Assembly: GCA_026122235.1 (NCBI GenBank)
Contig: JAOCZM010000284.1
Span: 992,001-1,056,000 of the forward strand
Reading direction: 5' to 3'
Length of the DNA stretch: 64,000 nucleotides
From: Vinca minor
Lineage: Eukaryota > Streptophyta > Magnoliopsida > Gentianales > Apocynaceae
Every line of letters begins with the position of its first letter. The stretch's first letter is position 1. Shown here piece by piece: positions 22,301-33,440 of this stretch. Both the position numbers and the translations under genes were made by a program. The notes under the pieces were generated by a model. It ran no database searches. It saw only the letters and a program-made list of their open reading frames with translations, and was not told where the DNA came from.

Positions 22301-25300
22301 GATATGAATCAAATGGTTAGCATTTTGGCTCAGAATACAGCAACCTTAAAGTGTTATTCAATATCATTTCCAATAAAATCACTCTCTTTATGTTATATAC
22401 CAAGTTATTAACAACTTAATAAGGATGGTGAGGCTGCCACCAACTCAAGTGTTCTTCAGATTAATCTTGCTCTTCAATGAGGCAACTCAAAAGTAGCAAA
22501 GGAGCTAATATACTGAAAGAAACATACAGCAAGCCCTTCATTCTCATCCTTCAGAAGCTCGAGAAATAGTGGATCAGCTACAGCCATAGTGCTGCTATTC
22601 TCAGATTCTGAGTCAACCCCGGCTTCTCCAATGGTTGACCCAGTATACGCTTCATCCATGAGAGCAAGCAGCATCTGGGATGAAAGTATAGCATGCTTAG
22701 TTGCAACATAAATCCCAAATTTTAAGCTGAATATATTTGGAAAGTTCTAAAAAACCTCGGGAGCAGCACTCTTCTGTATTGAAGCTATGCTGCTGCCAAC
22801 TAGCGATCCAGAACTCTTTTCTACTCTTTCCAAGGCCACAACCAATACTATTGAAAAGAAAGGGAAGTGTAGACAAAGCGTAGCGTTAATCTAAATAGGA
22901 AGGAGAAAAAGAAAAATCAGAAAGCCTTAATTGACCAGTTCCTCCCCCAACCACAGAGAAATGGAAAATTAAGTGCTTAAACAGGCCCAAGCTTCTGCTA
23001 CTGCGAAGCATTTCACTAGTAAGCTAGGAATCTCGTATATACTCAAAAGTTCAGAAAGGTGTTTCGATGTTCAAACGACAGAATACGCATGTCAATTCGT
23101 GCACTTACTAATACAGGAAAATTATCTAAAAATTTAAAATTCGGGAGTCATGGTTTTCAATCTCCAAATACAATGAAAAGAACAGTGAAACAGGATATGC
23201 GCATTTCATAATCAAGTCACACAATCACGAAGCTAATTAGTTGCTAGGAAGTATTCATTTTCTAGGACAAAAGCAAAAAACAACAAAAGAAAAACAGTGT
23301 AACTGTGAAAAAAGAAGGCAGAAGCAGTAACTCACTAGGGAGGTCAACAAGTGATGGAAACAAAGGAAGAAATGACCCAGGAGATACCAACCCAGGGAAT
23401 ACTCCTAGAAATGCCTTTTCCAATCTGCAATGCAACAATGAGATTCACAAAGAATCTTTAAAGCACAGGGTTCGTGGAGCCTTTACCCCTTTACCCCTCT
23501 TTGTCAAAACTTTATATTTAAAGGGAAAAAAGAAAAGAATTTAATTGCCAGGATCCTAACTGTCAAATCTGAATCAGTTATCATGGATAATTGGCCTTAG
23601 TTGATTTGTTCTAAATTTTGGAGACTTTTTGTTAAAGCACAACATAAGTGCTTGAAACCAAGTCATTATTCAGCATACTCAAAAGGTGAACCAAAAAGGT
23701 AAACCTACTAAAATCATAAAAGAAAAAACTGATTAGATGGGCTTCAAACAAAAATTTCAAAGGTAAAATCAATCTAATGAAAGGGAAAGAAAAAAAAAAC
23801 AAAAACAAAATGCATTATTCTATATAAGAATCAAACAGAAAATCTAGAGAATGAAGCATATATTGTGGACTTTTGATCCACAGAAATGTAATTCTAGTAG
23901 AAACAACCAAAAAAAATTGAGAAATCCTTACTTCTCGCCATTCCAAGCAATCAACTTCAGGAGTAGAGGGAAAAACTGCAAATTCCTCAGATAAATCAGA
24001 GCTCAATACGCAAAAGTGATGTTCTTAATGTTTCTATTTCTCAAAAAATGAGGTGAGATCAAATCATTCACAATAGAAAAAAGTTAATGATATCACTCTC
24101 TCACACAATTAACATAATCACATTAATAAATATGCATCAACCTCTGGAGTGTTCATTAGAGACGGAAACAGATAACAAACAGATATTCTCGCTTTCCTTT
24201 TCAAACTAACAATTAGTGGCAAACATATAAATTTTTACAATAATGATTGTTGGATCAAATAAGGATCAAATAGTATAAATGAGACTGGTAGTTGGAATTT
24301 GATATAACTTTATGCCTTCTTGATCCTTGTTTGATCCCAAATTTTTTATCCAATAATCACTACCCAAATTTTTAATAGTGGGTATGCACTAGCTGCAGAT
24401 ATTTGTTTCTATAATCTATCGGGAAATTAAATTGTTCATTTTCTGCCTTTGGCAAGAACCCAAAATACATGCCTCCAGCCAGGCTGCTACTTTCACTCAT
24501 GTTAATGTTAGGCTAAAGTCCCCTACCCTATAGTATAGAGGTCACCTCAATCGAACAAAGAATTTGCCTAATCTCATATCAAGCAGCACCACTGACAAAT
24601 TTAGGTACTTAAATGAACTCAACAGCTCAATTGAAATTGGAAAACTAAAGTGACTTTAGTCAATTCCAATTACTACATAAACGATAATTTCATGCTGAAG
24701 TTCCTGAAATTGACTTAAATGACATAATAGCTATAGTGGTAGATCTATAAGGATTTCTCTCTAGGTTCATACCTGAGGAAGTAAGGTAGGAAAAGAACTT
24801 AGAAGCTTCCTTTTGTTTGCATTAAGAAAATGAAGTGTTGCTTCAGCAACAAGAGGGTCTGCAAACTCACTGCAGCCAAATTTTACAATGCGCTTAAACT
24901 ATCTGACTATAAAATATTAGTCATATAATCTACAAAAGATTGCAGTAAATCCTGAATAGCATACACTAGATAAGCTGATGCATACAAGTTTGGGAATAAA
25001 ATATGCGTTTCAAAAAGATTTAGAAGCATTATTTTAGAAAGTAATAAGGTAACCAATTTCCCTATTCCCCATCCCAACACTGGGAGCATTTCAGGTGTCA
25101 GACAGTTTGGGAAAGACATGCACAACCAAAGCTGGAAAAAATTAATTAATTACAAAAGAAAATCAGTAGTTAATTCGCATTCTTACCCATAGAGAAAAAC
25201 TAGGTTGCTTTCAGTTTTATGCAGCAGAACAGTTTTAAAAGATAAAGGCTCTGCTTCTCTATAAGAGTTTAACTTTATGATTTGTTTTGGTTATCATTAA

Positions 25301-26668
25301 AATGAGCAGTTTTCAAATCAACCATCATAAAAAATTCATGAAACTATAAAGCCCATGCACGTAAGCTATCTCCAACCGTAGTCCTATATGATAAATTTGT
25401 AAGAGGAACAGAAGACAAATACAATGTAGCCTTACCGGCTCAAACATGAACAGAAGAATGTCCTGAGATTAGGATCTGAATCATGTAGAACCAAATCACC
25501 AAAATCAAGGAAAAACTGGAGAATGGCCTGAAATGGATGACGACAAATTATGGACATTATAAGAGTATATTTATCATATCATTTAAATAATATCAACAAC
25601 ATTTCAGTTGGAAATGTAAATACAAGAGCATCAAATGCTAAACAACTACGCTACATGGTTCAATAAATGGGGAAATATTGGATGATTCCAATGGAACCAG
25701 AAGAATTACTACAGGCTATAGCAGTTCTACATCCTTATTTAAGAAAGAGCTGGATTATTTATTCTTCGAAGATGCGTTGTTCCATAGGCTATCCTTTTTC
25801 TGTTGATTCATCATCCTATGGCTAGAAAGGAATCAAACAGCTTATGCTATTGCAAATTTTCAATCTCAAACTAATGCCTTCTTATATCAAACAAGACAAC
25901 AGCTTCAGTTAAAAATCCAGTAAGCCTCGAAATTTAATTCTTCAATGCCAAAATTCCAAAAATAAAATAATCACAGTAATCTAAGCTTCAAGCAGATTAA
26001 ATAGATATAAATCACGAGAATTGAACCAAACTAATACCAAAATTTAAATAAAATCATAGTGATCTAAGCTTCAAACATATTAAGTAGATAGATATTACGA
26101 GAATTGAACCAAACTAATACCAAAATTTATTTATTTTTTTAAAAAAAATTACAGTAATCTAAGCTTTCAAACATACTAATTAGATAAAAATTACGAGAAT
26201 TCAACCAAACTAATACCAAAATTTATTTATTTATTTAAAAAAATCACAGTAATCTAAGCTTCAAACATATTAATTAGATAAAAATTTACGAGAAATGAAC
26301 CAAATCAATACCAGTAAAAGGACGGCAACGGACGATTGAGACTGAGAAATTGATGAGACAGAACGCTGAAAGATCTTGTTGAGATTTGGATAAATCCTCG
26401 CTATTAAATCCTCCGAGTTCTCATTTTTACACAATTCACACAACCTTTTCACCTGGAAATTACCAGAAAAATTAAAAACAAAAATCTAAACTTCGAACAT
26501 TTAATAAACTCAAAAAAAGTATATAGATTGAAGAGGAAAGAAGGATAGATGATTTACGGAGTTGAGTAGAGAAGGATCGGAAGAAGGATCATTGGAGTCT
26601 CTGGCAATGGAAGACAGTGTTCTTAGATGAAATTCCCACTCTTTATTTTTCTCTCCCATTCTCTCCAT
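19324..26668 (-). CDS. AP5Z1: AP-5 complex subunit zeta-1, 16 exons
   Basis: Assembled by hand with GT-AG introns and conserved phase: exons 26668-26558, 26452-26312, 25527-25436, 24869-24773, 23975-23932, 23424-23336, 22847-22756, 22674-22528, 21651-21504, 21373-21297, 20696-20625, 20504-20457, 20355-20228, 20138-19982, 19822-19612, 19373-19324. They give 1704 bases, about 567 aa, with no internal stop, starting MERMGEKNKEW and ending ILPRR. Blocks such as LLKLIAWNGEK, HLCWAIGEHGG (near residue 392) and VVTAIAKLATYHSELVPRAR match the alpha-solenoid of AP-5 zeta, the large subunit of the late-endosomal/lysosomal AP-5 adaptor that works with the spatacsin/spastizin pair in animals. Length fits plant homologues. 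ATG at 26657 in the same frame is an alternative start. Introns contain a Stowaway, a palindromic MITE and a tandem repeat. Confidence 0.88.
22006..22259. mobile_element. Stowaway MITE in AP5Z1 intron 8
   Basis: CCTCCATTCCTAAATATTCG at the left is mirrored by CCACCTCCGTTCTAAAATTA from the right, with TA on both sides (22004-22005, 22260-22261). It is 254 bp long and wholly intronic, between exons 8 and 9, so it leaves the reading frame untouched. Confidence 0.88.
24230..24370. mobile_element. Palindromic MITE in AP5Z1 intron 4
   Basis: AATGATTGTTGGATCAAATAAGGATCAAA is mirrored by a right arm ending TTTTTTATCCAATAATCACTACC. Related half-elements with GGATCAAA motifs lie at 26950-27010 and 29490-29545, outside the gene. 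The class is not resolved because no clear target duplication was found. Confidence 0.55.
25950..26312. repeat. Tandem repeat containing the AP5Z1 exon 2 splice donor
   Basis: Four tandem units of about 84-96 bp, marked by AATCTAAGCTT at about 25978, 26061, 26155 and 26251 and ending in CCAAACTAATACC at 26038, 26121 and 26217 and CCAAATCAATACC at 26312. The last four bases of the fourth unit are the exon 2/intron 2 junction, so on the minus strand each other unit presents a donor-like TTGGTATTAG (GT at 26037-26036, 26120-26119, 26216-26215) downstream of the real donor. Confidence 0.85.
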
Positions 26669-27369
26669 CTTTTTCTCTTATAACTCTTTCTTCTCCTCCG
26701 CTTTTATATCAGCTCTATTTTATGTCCTACCCCAACTTCTGGGCTTTGCCTTAAACTAGTTATAATTTGGCATAATGAGTTAACCATCACATTTTTTTTT
26801 TAATCAATATTTTTTTACAATTCATTCTGAGCTGATGTAGCATTTTGTTAAGTGTCTGACCACGTCAGCGTATAACAAATTTCATAAATCCGTTTTCAAA
26901 TTGAGAACGGATCAGCTTAGTTTTGAAATCTGTTCTCAACTTGATCAGCTTAGTTTTGTATATGGATGGTGATTATTTGATCAAAATTTTGAGGAACAAA
27001 CTAGGATCAAATAGACTAGAGCTATGTTAAATTCCATGAATACCCTTATGCAAATTAGGGGTAAACATCTGTAATATCTCCCCAACAAAAATTCCAAATA
27101 GTTGCATTTATCCCAGACCAGCCGTCGGATAGTTCTTTGGAAATTTACTACAATTCATCTTCCAACACAATGTAGATGGCATGCCAGCGGACCAAAATGA
27201 TTCCATTAAGTAGACTTCAATTTTCTTTTCAAAGTGAATAATAGATTAATTAATAACAACAAAGAGATCCAAGAGGCAATACATATTCATTCTCCATTTT
27301 GAGATAGACAAAATCTTGAATAAGAGCATTCCTGTAGAAATTTGAAGGGCATTCTGGAGAAAATTTCGA
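26669..27369 (-). promoter_or_regulatory. 5' region of AP5Z1, partly inside a transposon end
   Basis: The 5' leader and promoter of AP5Z1 should lie here. The first 60 bases upstream of the ATG are pyrimidine-patterned on the minus strand (GA-rich leader), and the probable MULE terminus begins at about 26737. No clear TATA box was found. The rest to 27369 is transposon sequence ahead of the FAR1-like pseudogene. Confidence 0.4.
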
Positions 27370-28548
27370 ATGGATGATGTAAATGACTCAAATAGCGAAA
27401 GGCAAATTGAGAATACTAATGGCGAATCAGAATTTGGTAATGATGAACTGAATCCAATTTGTGTGTCTGGTGATAGTTATGTAGAAGACGATAACATCGA
27501 CTACATAAGTGAAAATACTAATGGCGCATCAGAATTTGGTTATGATGAACTGAATCCAATTTGAGTGACAGGTGGAGATCAACAAAATGTTATAGAAGAT
27601 GAAAATTCAAAGATTCCAACAGTTGGTCAGCATTTCAATACAATTGATTAATTGTTTTCTTTTTATCAAGAGTATGCAAAGGAAAATGGGTTTAGTGTGG
27701 CAAAGAAATCAGTTGTAAAAGGTATTAATAATGTTATGCAATATCAAACAATAAGCTGTGAAAGAGGTAGAAAATCGACTGCCACTCACTCTTCCAAAAT
27801 AATCAACTGTCCTGCACGTATAAATGCCATTCTCAGAGATAATGGAAAGTGGAAAATTTCAAAAGTAGCCACAACACATAACCATGAACTTGATCCTTCA
27901 ATGACAAGGTTTATGGAAGGTCATAGGAAGGTAACATCTGCAATAAAGAGAAAGGTGGATGCAAATGATGTTGCAGGTATAAGGCTAAGTAAAAGTTATA
28001 AGATGATGGAATGTCTAGTTGGAGGGCTGGAAAATATGGGTTGTATGCCAAGGGATTGTCGAAATTATATAGACAAAAGAAGAAGGTCCAAACTGAAAGA
28101 TGGTGATGCAGAATGTAAAAGTAGATTATTTTAGAAAATGCAAGAGAAAAATGCGGTTTTTTTCCACAGCTTTCGAACACTTGATAGAAGGCTTGATAGT
28201 GTATTTTGGGTTCATTCTCGTAGTAGAGCTGCTTATGCAGAATTCCATGATGTTGTGAGTGTAGATTCTACATATCTTTTGAATCGTTACAAAATGCCTT
28301 TTGTGACGATAGTCGGTGTTAATCATCATGAACAATCGATATTGTTGGGATGTGCTCTCATTTCTCATGAAGATACCGAGACATACAGATGGTTTTTTAA
28401 CACATGGCTTACTGCAATGTGTGGACAAGCTCCAACGGCCATTTTGAGCGACCAGTGTGAAAGTATCGGCAATGCCATAAAAGAAGAGATGCAGTACACG
28501 ACACGTCGATATTGCATATGGCACATCTTATGTAAACTTCCTATATAA
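27370..28548 (+). pseudogene. FAR1/FRS-type transposase-like pseudogene, C-terminally truncated
   Basis: One frame of 393 codons with three internal stops (TGA 27562, TAA 27649, TAG 28132) and no frameshift. After an acidic N-terminus with a duplicated ENTNG-SEFG-DELNPI unit (about 27409 and 27511) comes the FAR1 DNA-binding domain (FSFYQEYAKENGFSVAKKS, CPARINAIL, ATTHNHELD, Cys/His zinc ligands). Then comes the MULE transposase core (FWVHSRSRAAYAEFHDVVSVDSTY, FVTIVGVNHH, TAILSDQCESI with two catalytic-type Asp). It ends at WHILCKLPI, so the rest of the core and the SWIM zinc finger are missing. It resembles FHY3/FAR1-family regulators and their MULE relatives; the surrounding inverted repeats favour a transposase. 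Confidence 0.85.
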
Positions 28549-28930
28549 GGAGCTGATCTCGTACTACTATAAAAGGAGCTTATTTAACGTTATAAATGAT
28601 CGATCTCACAGTACATCTAAAGGGTTAGTGTAAATGTAGTCAATTGAAATTTTAAAAGAATCGTTAAAAGTACTACATTTCAGGGGTTAGTCTAACTGTA
28701 CGAAGATATGTTAAAAGTATTACATCTAAGGAGTTAGTCTAGTTGTAGTTAACTATAGTTAATTGAAGCGTTACAAATGATCGATATCACTGTACATTTA
28801 ATGAATTGGTGCAGCTGTATTCAATTAAAATTCATAAGAACCGTTAGTCTAACTATAGTTAAGAGAAATTTTGAGGAATTGATATTGTACTACTATATAA
28901 GGAGCTTACTTAACTATAGTTAACTAAAAT
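28549..28930 (+). repeat. Degenerate tandem repeat after the FAR1-like pseudogene
   Basis: A unit starting CGTTATAAATGATCGATCTC (28591) recurs as CGTTACAAATGATCGATATC (28769), an offset of 178 bp, and ACTACTATAWAAGGAGCTTA recurs near 28562 and 28890. It replaces the expected 3' half of the transposase, so truncation and repeat growth may be linked. Confidence 0.6.
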
Positions 28931-29682
28931 TCGAGTCGAGCTCGAAACATAGAAATGTGTTCGTTTGTTAATCGAACAAACATAAGATGTTCAAGAACTC
29001 GTTAGTGTGTGTGTGTGTGTGTATTGTTTGTTTGTTTGTTTTATATGATATAATATAAATATTTTATTATTTTTATTATACAAATAATATTTATTGTCTC
29101 TCTCTATATTTTGTTAATTCTAATACTATTTTTTATTATAATATATTCTATTTTGTTTATTTATTAAAGAAATTAGAGAGAAATTAGTTAAACGAGCTCG
29201 AGTTCAAACTCGAGCGATTTTTTTTTGAAAAATACAATTTTTTAAAGCAAAACTATTCAAACTCGAATTATTTGCGAACATTTTGAACCGCCAAACGAAC
29301 GAATATGAAGAAAAATTCAAACTCGAGTGAAAAACGAGCGACAATATTCAATCTATATGGGGCGTTTACAATGGAAGAAATTTACAAGGACTGAACCAAA
29401 CTCCCTTGCTTGCTTGAAGTAGTGATTTTGTAAATAAAGGAGACAAAGTTCTTTGGAACTCGAAATTTGAAAGTTTTTTGGGATTGGACAAGTTATGATG
29501 TATATACCATTTTGATCCTGTATTTTGATCCAACAATCATTATTGTTTGTATATACATATGATTGTTTGTGATAGTTCTTTGGTTGGAAATGTATTCTTT
29601 CCTCCTTGCAATTGTTTGTGATAGTTGCTTTAGAAGATTCCCATTGTTTTGATGAAGAAAAGTTTTTCCACTTCCTTTAGAA
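28931..29682. other. AT-rich DNA with microsatellites
   Basis: A (GT)9 tract and (TTTG)4 lie at about 29007-29040. Repeated AAACTCGAG and GAACA motifs at 28935-29330 suggest an old palindromic repeat. A GGATCAAA half-MITE lies at 29490-29545. No gene is supported. Confidence 0.5.
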
Positions 29683-29851
29683 CATGGATGAGAGATTTTT
29701 AAAAATACTATTAGATATATTAATTTTTATATGTAGTTCGGAATTTTTATCAAGTTCGCTCCCAGGATTTTTTTCCCAGTTTTTATAGATAGGTCGGCAT
29801 ACTGTTGCAGTTTTTGGTCCACCCAAAATACAATTCCTGCATTCCTCCCTG
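29683..29851 (+). mobile_element. hAT MITE, family H copy 3 (169 bp)
   Basis: Starts CATGGATGAGAG and ends CATTCCTCCCTG, inside a perfect 8-bp target duplication CTTTAGAA (29675-29682 and 29852-29859). The interior TTTTTAAAAATACTATTAG and the TTTTTATCAAGTTCGCTCC block correspond to copies 1 and 2. It is the most diverged of the three. Confidence 0.85.
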
Positions 29852-29859
29852 CTTTAGAA

Positions 29860-31438
29860 GCCATTGGTTTCATATTTGAGTTTTTTTTCTTCCAATTTTC
29901 TAATTTCTTTGTGGAACTGGTTCCACAATCTTCTCACATAAATTAGATGGGGTTTACTTACTTATGTGGGCTCAATCCAAAAAAACGATAATAGAATTAA
30001 GTGGACTTACGTATGTGGACTCAGTCTAAAAAATATAGTCCCAAAAAAATAATCATAGAATTGAGTGACCCCTTATTGAGATTGCTTAGAAAAGATAACC
30101 ACAAACCATAATCCTTCAAACTGTCATTTCTCTGCTAGGGTTAAGATGTGATCCCCACGACCTTGTATATTCCAACTTTCACAATTTTTTTAAAAAACGA
30201 ATTTTAATTATGGGAAATATAACCTATTATTTTAATTTGAATGTAGTTTAGTCTTCTTTAATCAACTTTCACATTATCAATTCTAATAGCGATTATAATA
30301 TTTGTATATTAGCCTAATGACCTATACTATACACGGAAAGTAAACGCTTTTTATCTAAAATAAAACTTTGGAAAATTTTAATTGAAATTAGAAAAAAATA
30401 CGTGATGTATTCATAATTTTAGAATTTAATAGTGATTATTTAAAATGAATAAAAAAATAGCTATTTAATTTAGAAGAAGCCACCAAATGAGTATAAAATT
30501 TCACAAAAGATGTTTTAATTTATTAATTATACCACAGATTAAAATTATAAATGGTTAGGTTCATTTCCCCTTTTTCATATGCAGAAAGGAATAGGTTTAC
30601 TCCTTTTAAACATTCATAAAAAAGAAAAGAAAATAAATTAAACAATTAGAAGTATATAAAAAAGTAAACCATAGACTTGGTATATAATCTCACTTATAAA
30701 TATTCAATGTATATCTAGCTTGCATTGTGGTCTTTTTGCCTACTTGCATTTTGATCGGGATTTGACAAGCCAAGCGCGTTAAAAAAAAATGTTACAAATC
30801 TGTTTTATATTGAGAATGGATTTAGAGAATTCGTTATTGTAAAAAATATTGGATAAAAAAAAAAAACAATGTCATGGTTATTTCATTATGTCAAATAACC
30901 ATGACTAGTTTAAGGCCAATCCCCTAACTTTTGCTCTTGCAAATTCTCATTAATTAACACATTTTGTTTCGCGTTTTGATAAATAAAAAAATCGCCCGAT
31001 TAATTAAAAATTTAACAATTAAAATTTTAATACAAATTACACAATTTAAAATTCACATTACATAACTTATTTTGAATGTCCCTATAACGTAACATATATG
31101 GTAAATTTTAAACCGTTCAATAATTGTTAATACTTACAAAATATTGGCTGTCAAATTTTTTTCCCTGATCAAAACGTTCCGCACACCGACTCATCAGTTA
31201 ATCATGTTGAGTCCCATTACATTTCAATCTGGTCCTTAATGTTTTGATTGTGTATATTGAACTCCAATCAATTTCCTAATAGTCCCAAACTTAACCACCA
31301 TATGGGTAAAATTCGGGAGGTACAAATCGAAAGATTCGATAGGTGAAAAGGTGCACCACAGTTCCAGTGCGAAACAGATTCTCATCCGTTTTATTAAAAT
31401 TTTGATGGCTGAGATTGATTTAAAAGGAAATACATGTT
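29860..31438. other. AT-rich spacer with no supported gene
   Basis: 29947-30055 holds two loose direct copies of a 55-bp segment (CTTACNTATGTGG). 30830-30917 is the right arm of the FAR1-type MULE. 30927-31438 shows no gene or recognisable element. Confidence 0.5.
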
Positions 31439-31767
31439 TTTTTTTAAAAAGAGAAATTAGCTATTTGTAACATATATCTATTTACGGGAAACCATTAACG
31501 TCCTCATCTTTTTATTAGCCTAAAAATAGCCCCATCTTTTTACGGGCAACTAAAAGTGTCCAATTAGTAAATCCGGTGACGATTCAGGCCAAATTTCCCT
31601 CACGTGTCCCAAAAAATTGGGCAAAAGAGAAAACTGCTATTTGTAACATATATCTATTTTCGAGCCACCATTAATAGGCTATTTATAGCCCATCTTTTTA
31701 CGGGCCACTATAAGTGTCCAATTAGTGAATCCGGTGACGATTCAGCCCAAATTTTGTCCCAAAATAT

Positions 31768-32400
31768 TTGGACGACCACAACCCATCCTGCCTATCTCCT
31801 TTCTCCGGCCACCACCTCTCAACTTCTCAATCAAAACCCATATTCTCCGATTTCATCCTTAACTTCTCAATCAAAACCCATCTCAATAAAATCTCATATT
31901 CTCCAATTCAACACCAATTCATTAGATCTAATGAGATATTTGCTGCAAATTGATAAATGAATCCCCCAAAGATACCACAGCACCCGACTGATGGATTGGA
32001 GCATTTGTGTCCTAACAAATTTTGGGCGACCACAACCCATCTTGCCCAGCTCCTTTCTCCGACCACCACCGATCTCAGCTTCTCAACCAAAACCCATCTT
32101 CTCTGATCTCATCCTTGACTTCTCAACCAAAACCCATCTCAATAAAAACTCATCTTCTCCAATTCAACACCAATTCATTAGATCTAATGAGAGATTTGCT
32201 GCAAATCCCCCCAAAGATACCACCCCAACCGAATCATGGATTAGGCATTTTTGTCCCAAATTTTTTTTGGGAGACCATAACCCATCTTGCCCAGCTCCTT
32301 TCTTCGGCCACCACCGATCTCAACTTCTCAATCAAAACCCATCTTCTCCGATCTCATCCTTAACTTCTCAATCAAAACCATACCTTAAGGATTGGACTTG
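31768..32400 (+). repeat. Internal tandem repeat of the MULE (about 245 bp, 2.5 units)
   Basis: CGACCACAACCCATC with the following CTCCTTTCTCCGNCCACCAC and ACCAATTCATTAGATCTAATG blocks recurs at about 31773, 32028 and 32272 (the last unit partial). Within units AACTTCTCAATCAAAACCCAT is itself repeated. Long frames across it arise from the repetition. Confidence 0.75.
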
Positions 32401-32628
32401 AATATCCATCTTCTCCGGCGACATTTTGGGCACCCTAAGAAGATCATCCCAAGAACTTCTCCGGTCATCCCTATTCATCATCTCCTTTTCTTCTGCAAAA
32501 AACAGACTCCTCGGATTTCGGCGAACTTGCCGACTTTTTATGTCTTGTAGGGCCATTTCTGCCAGAATTTTAACAAGCCCGGAACTCTCTGAATCACAAA
32601 GTTCAAAAATACCCCTCACGTATATCAC
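32368..32628 (-). pseudogene. Coding-like fragment captured in the MULE, unidentified
   Basis: An 86-residue minus-strand frame with higher G+C than the repeat around it. Its middle part reads LVKILAEMALQDIKSRQVRR and ends in a charged EEKEMMNRDDRRSSWDDLL segment, which has amphipathic, protein-like composition. I do not recognise the family. It may be a host gene piece taken up by the element (Pack-MULE style), or chance. Confidence 0.3.
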
Positions 32629-33214
32629 GTGTGAACGACACGTGAGGGGAATTTGGCCTGAATCATCACCGGATTCACTAATTTGACACTTATAGTGACC
32701 CGTAAAAAGATGGGGATATAAATAGCCTAATAAAAAGATGAGGACATTAATGGTGGCCCGTAAATAGATATATGTTACAAATAGCAGTTTTCTCTTTTGT
32801 CCAAATTTTTTGGGACAAAAAAGCCCCTCACGTGGCCGTAGGGGAATTTGACATGAATTGTCACCGGATTCACTAATTTGACACTTTTAGAGGCCCGTAA
32901 AAAGATGGGGCTATTTTTAGCCTAATAAAAAGACGAGGACATTAATGGTTTTCCCGTAAATAAATATATGTTACAAATAACTAATTTCTCTTTTTTAAAA
33001 ACACATGTTCTGCGAACACATATTTTTAAGCTTAAAAATACTTATTTTTAAGGTAAAAAATATATTTCGAATATACTGAAAAAATATATTCCGCATAGGA
33101 GCCGAACTGGAAAATGTGGATGAAAATAAACACGAGTTTTTCTTTGCATTCGTGATTGTCGATCACATTTGGATCCACCAATCCCGGCAAATTATTTTGT
33201 AAATTGCATTCTAC

Positions 33215-33440
33215 CATCTCAACCCGATTACGCTGCAAAACATCAATTTATTTTGCACGATGCGGAATAAATATTAGTCGTTGGATAAAAATTGGGTGGA
33301 TAAGATTATTTGAGATTGTAAGAGTTAAAAAGATTTTAAAAAAAATTGTTACTTAAATAATCTCAGTCGTCAAAATTTTTATCCGACGGTCACCATTATT
33401 TCGTACGGTGCAGAACATTTGGTGTTCTATACTATAGTTG
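33215..33440. mobile_element. Imperfect fold-back MITE
   Basis: TTGCACGATGCGGAATAAAT, TTAGTCGTTGGATAAAAATT at 33252-33292 is mirrored by a right arm whose reverse complement reads CTGCACCGTACGAAATAATG, TGACCGTCGGATAAAAATTT. Its terminal ACGGTGCAGAAC motif recurs at 63447-63460 and 63515-63525. Confidence 0.6.

Larger units (their letters stand above)
26737..30926 (+). mobile_element. Probable MULE carrying a FAR1-type transposase relic
   Basis: The left GCCTTAAACTAGT with TTTGGCATAATGA and TAACCAT is mirrored at 30830-30917 (reverse complement: GGCCTTAAACTAGT, TTTGACATAATGA, ATAACCAT, then CAATATTTTTTACAAT). The arms are about 90 bp with gaps. Outside, CCAACTTCT (left) and CTAACTTTT (right) could be a decayed 9-bp duplication. 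A FAR1-type transposase pseudogene lies inside, which fits a MULE. The arms are diverged, so borders are approximate. Confidence 0.55.
31439..33000. mobile_element. MULE-like element with duplicated terminal sub-units (1562 bp)
   Basis: The arms run from GAGAAATTAGCTATTTGTAAC at the left to GTTACAAATAACTAATTTCTC at the right, about 300 bp each. Each arm has two tandem sub-units (left 31451 and 31627; right mirrored near 32797 and 32990), each carrying TATTTACGGG, TCCGGTGACGATTCAG-like and CCCTCACGTG motifs. Flanks ATACATGTT (31430-31438) and ACACATGTT (33001-33009) give a 9-bp duplication with one mismatch, which fits Mutator. No transposase is present. The centre holds tandem repeats and a coding-like fragment. 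Confidence 0.8.
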
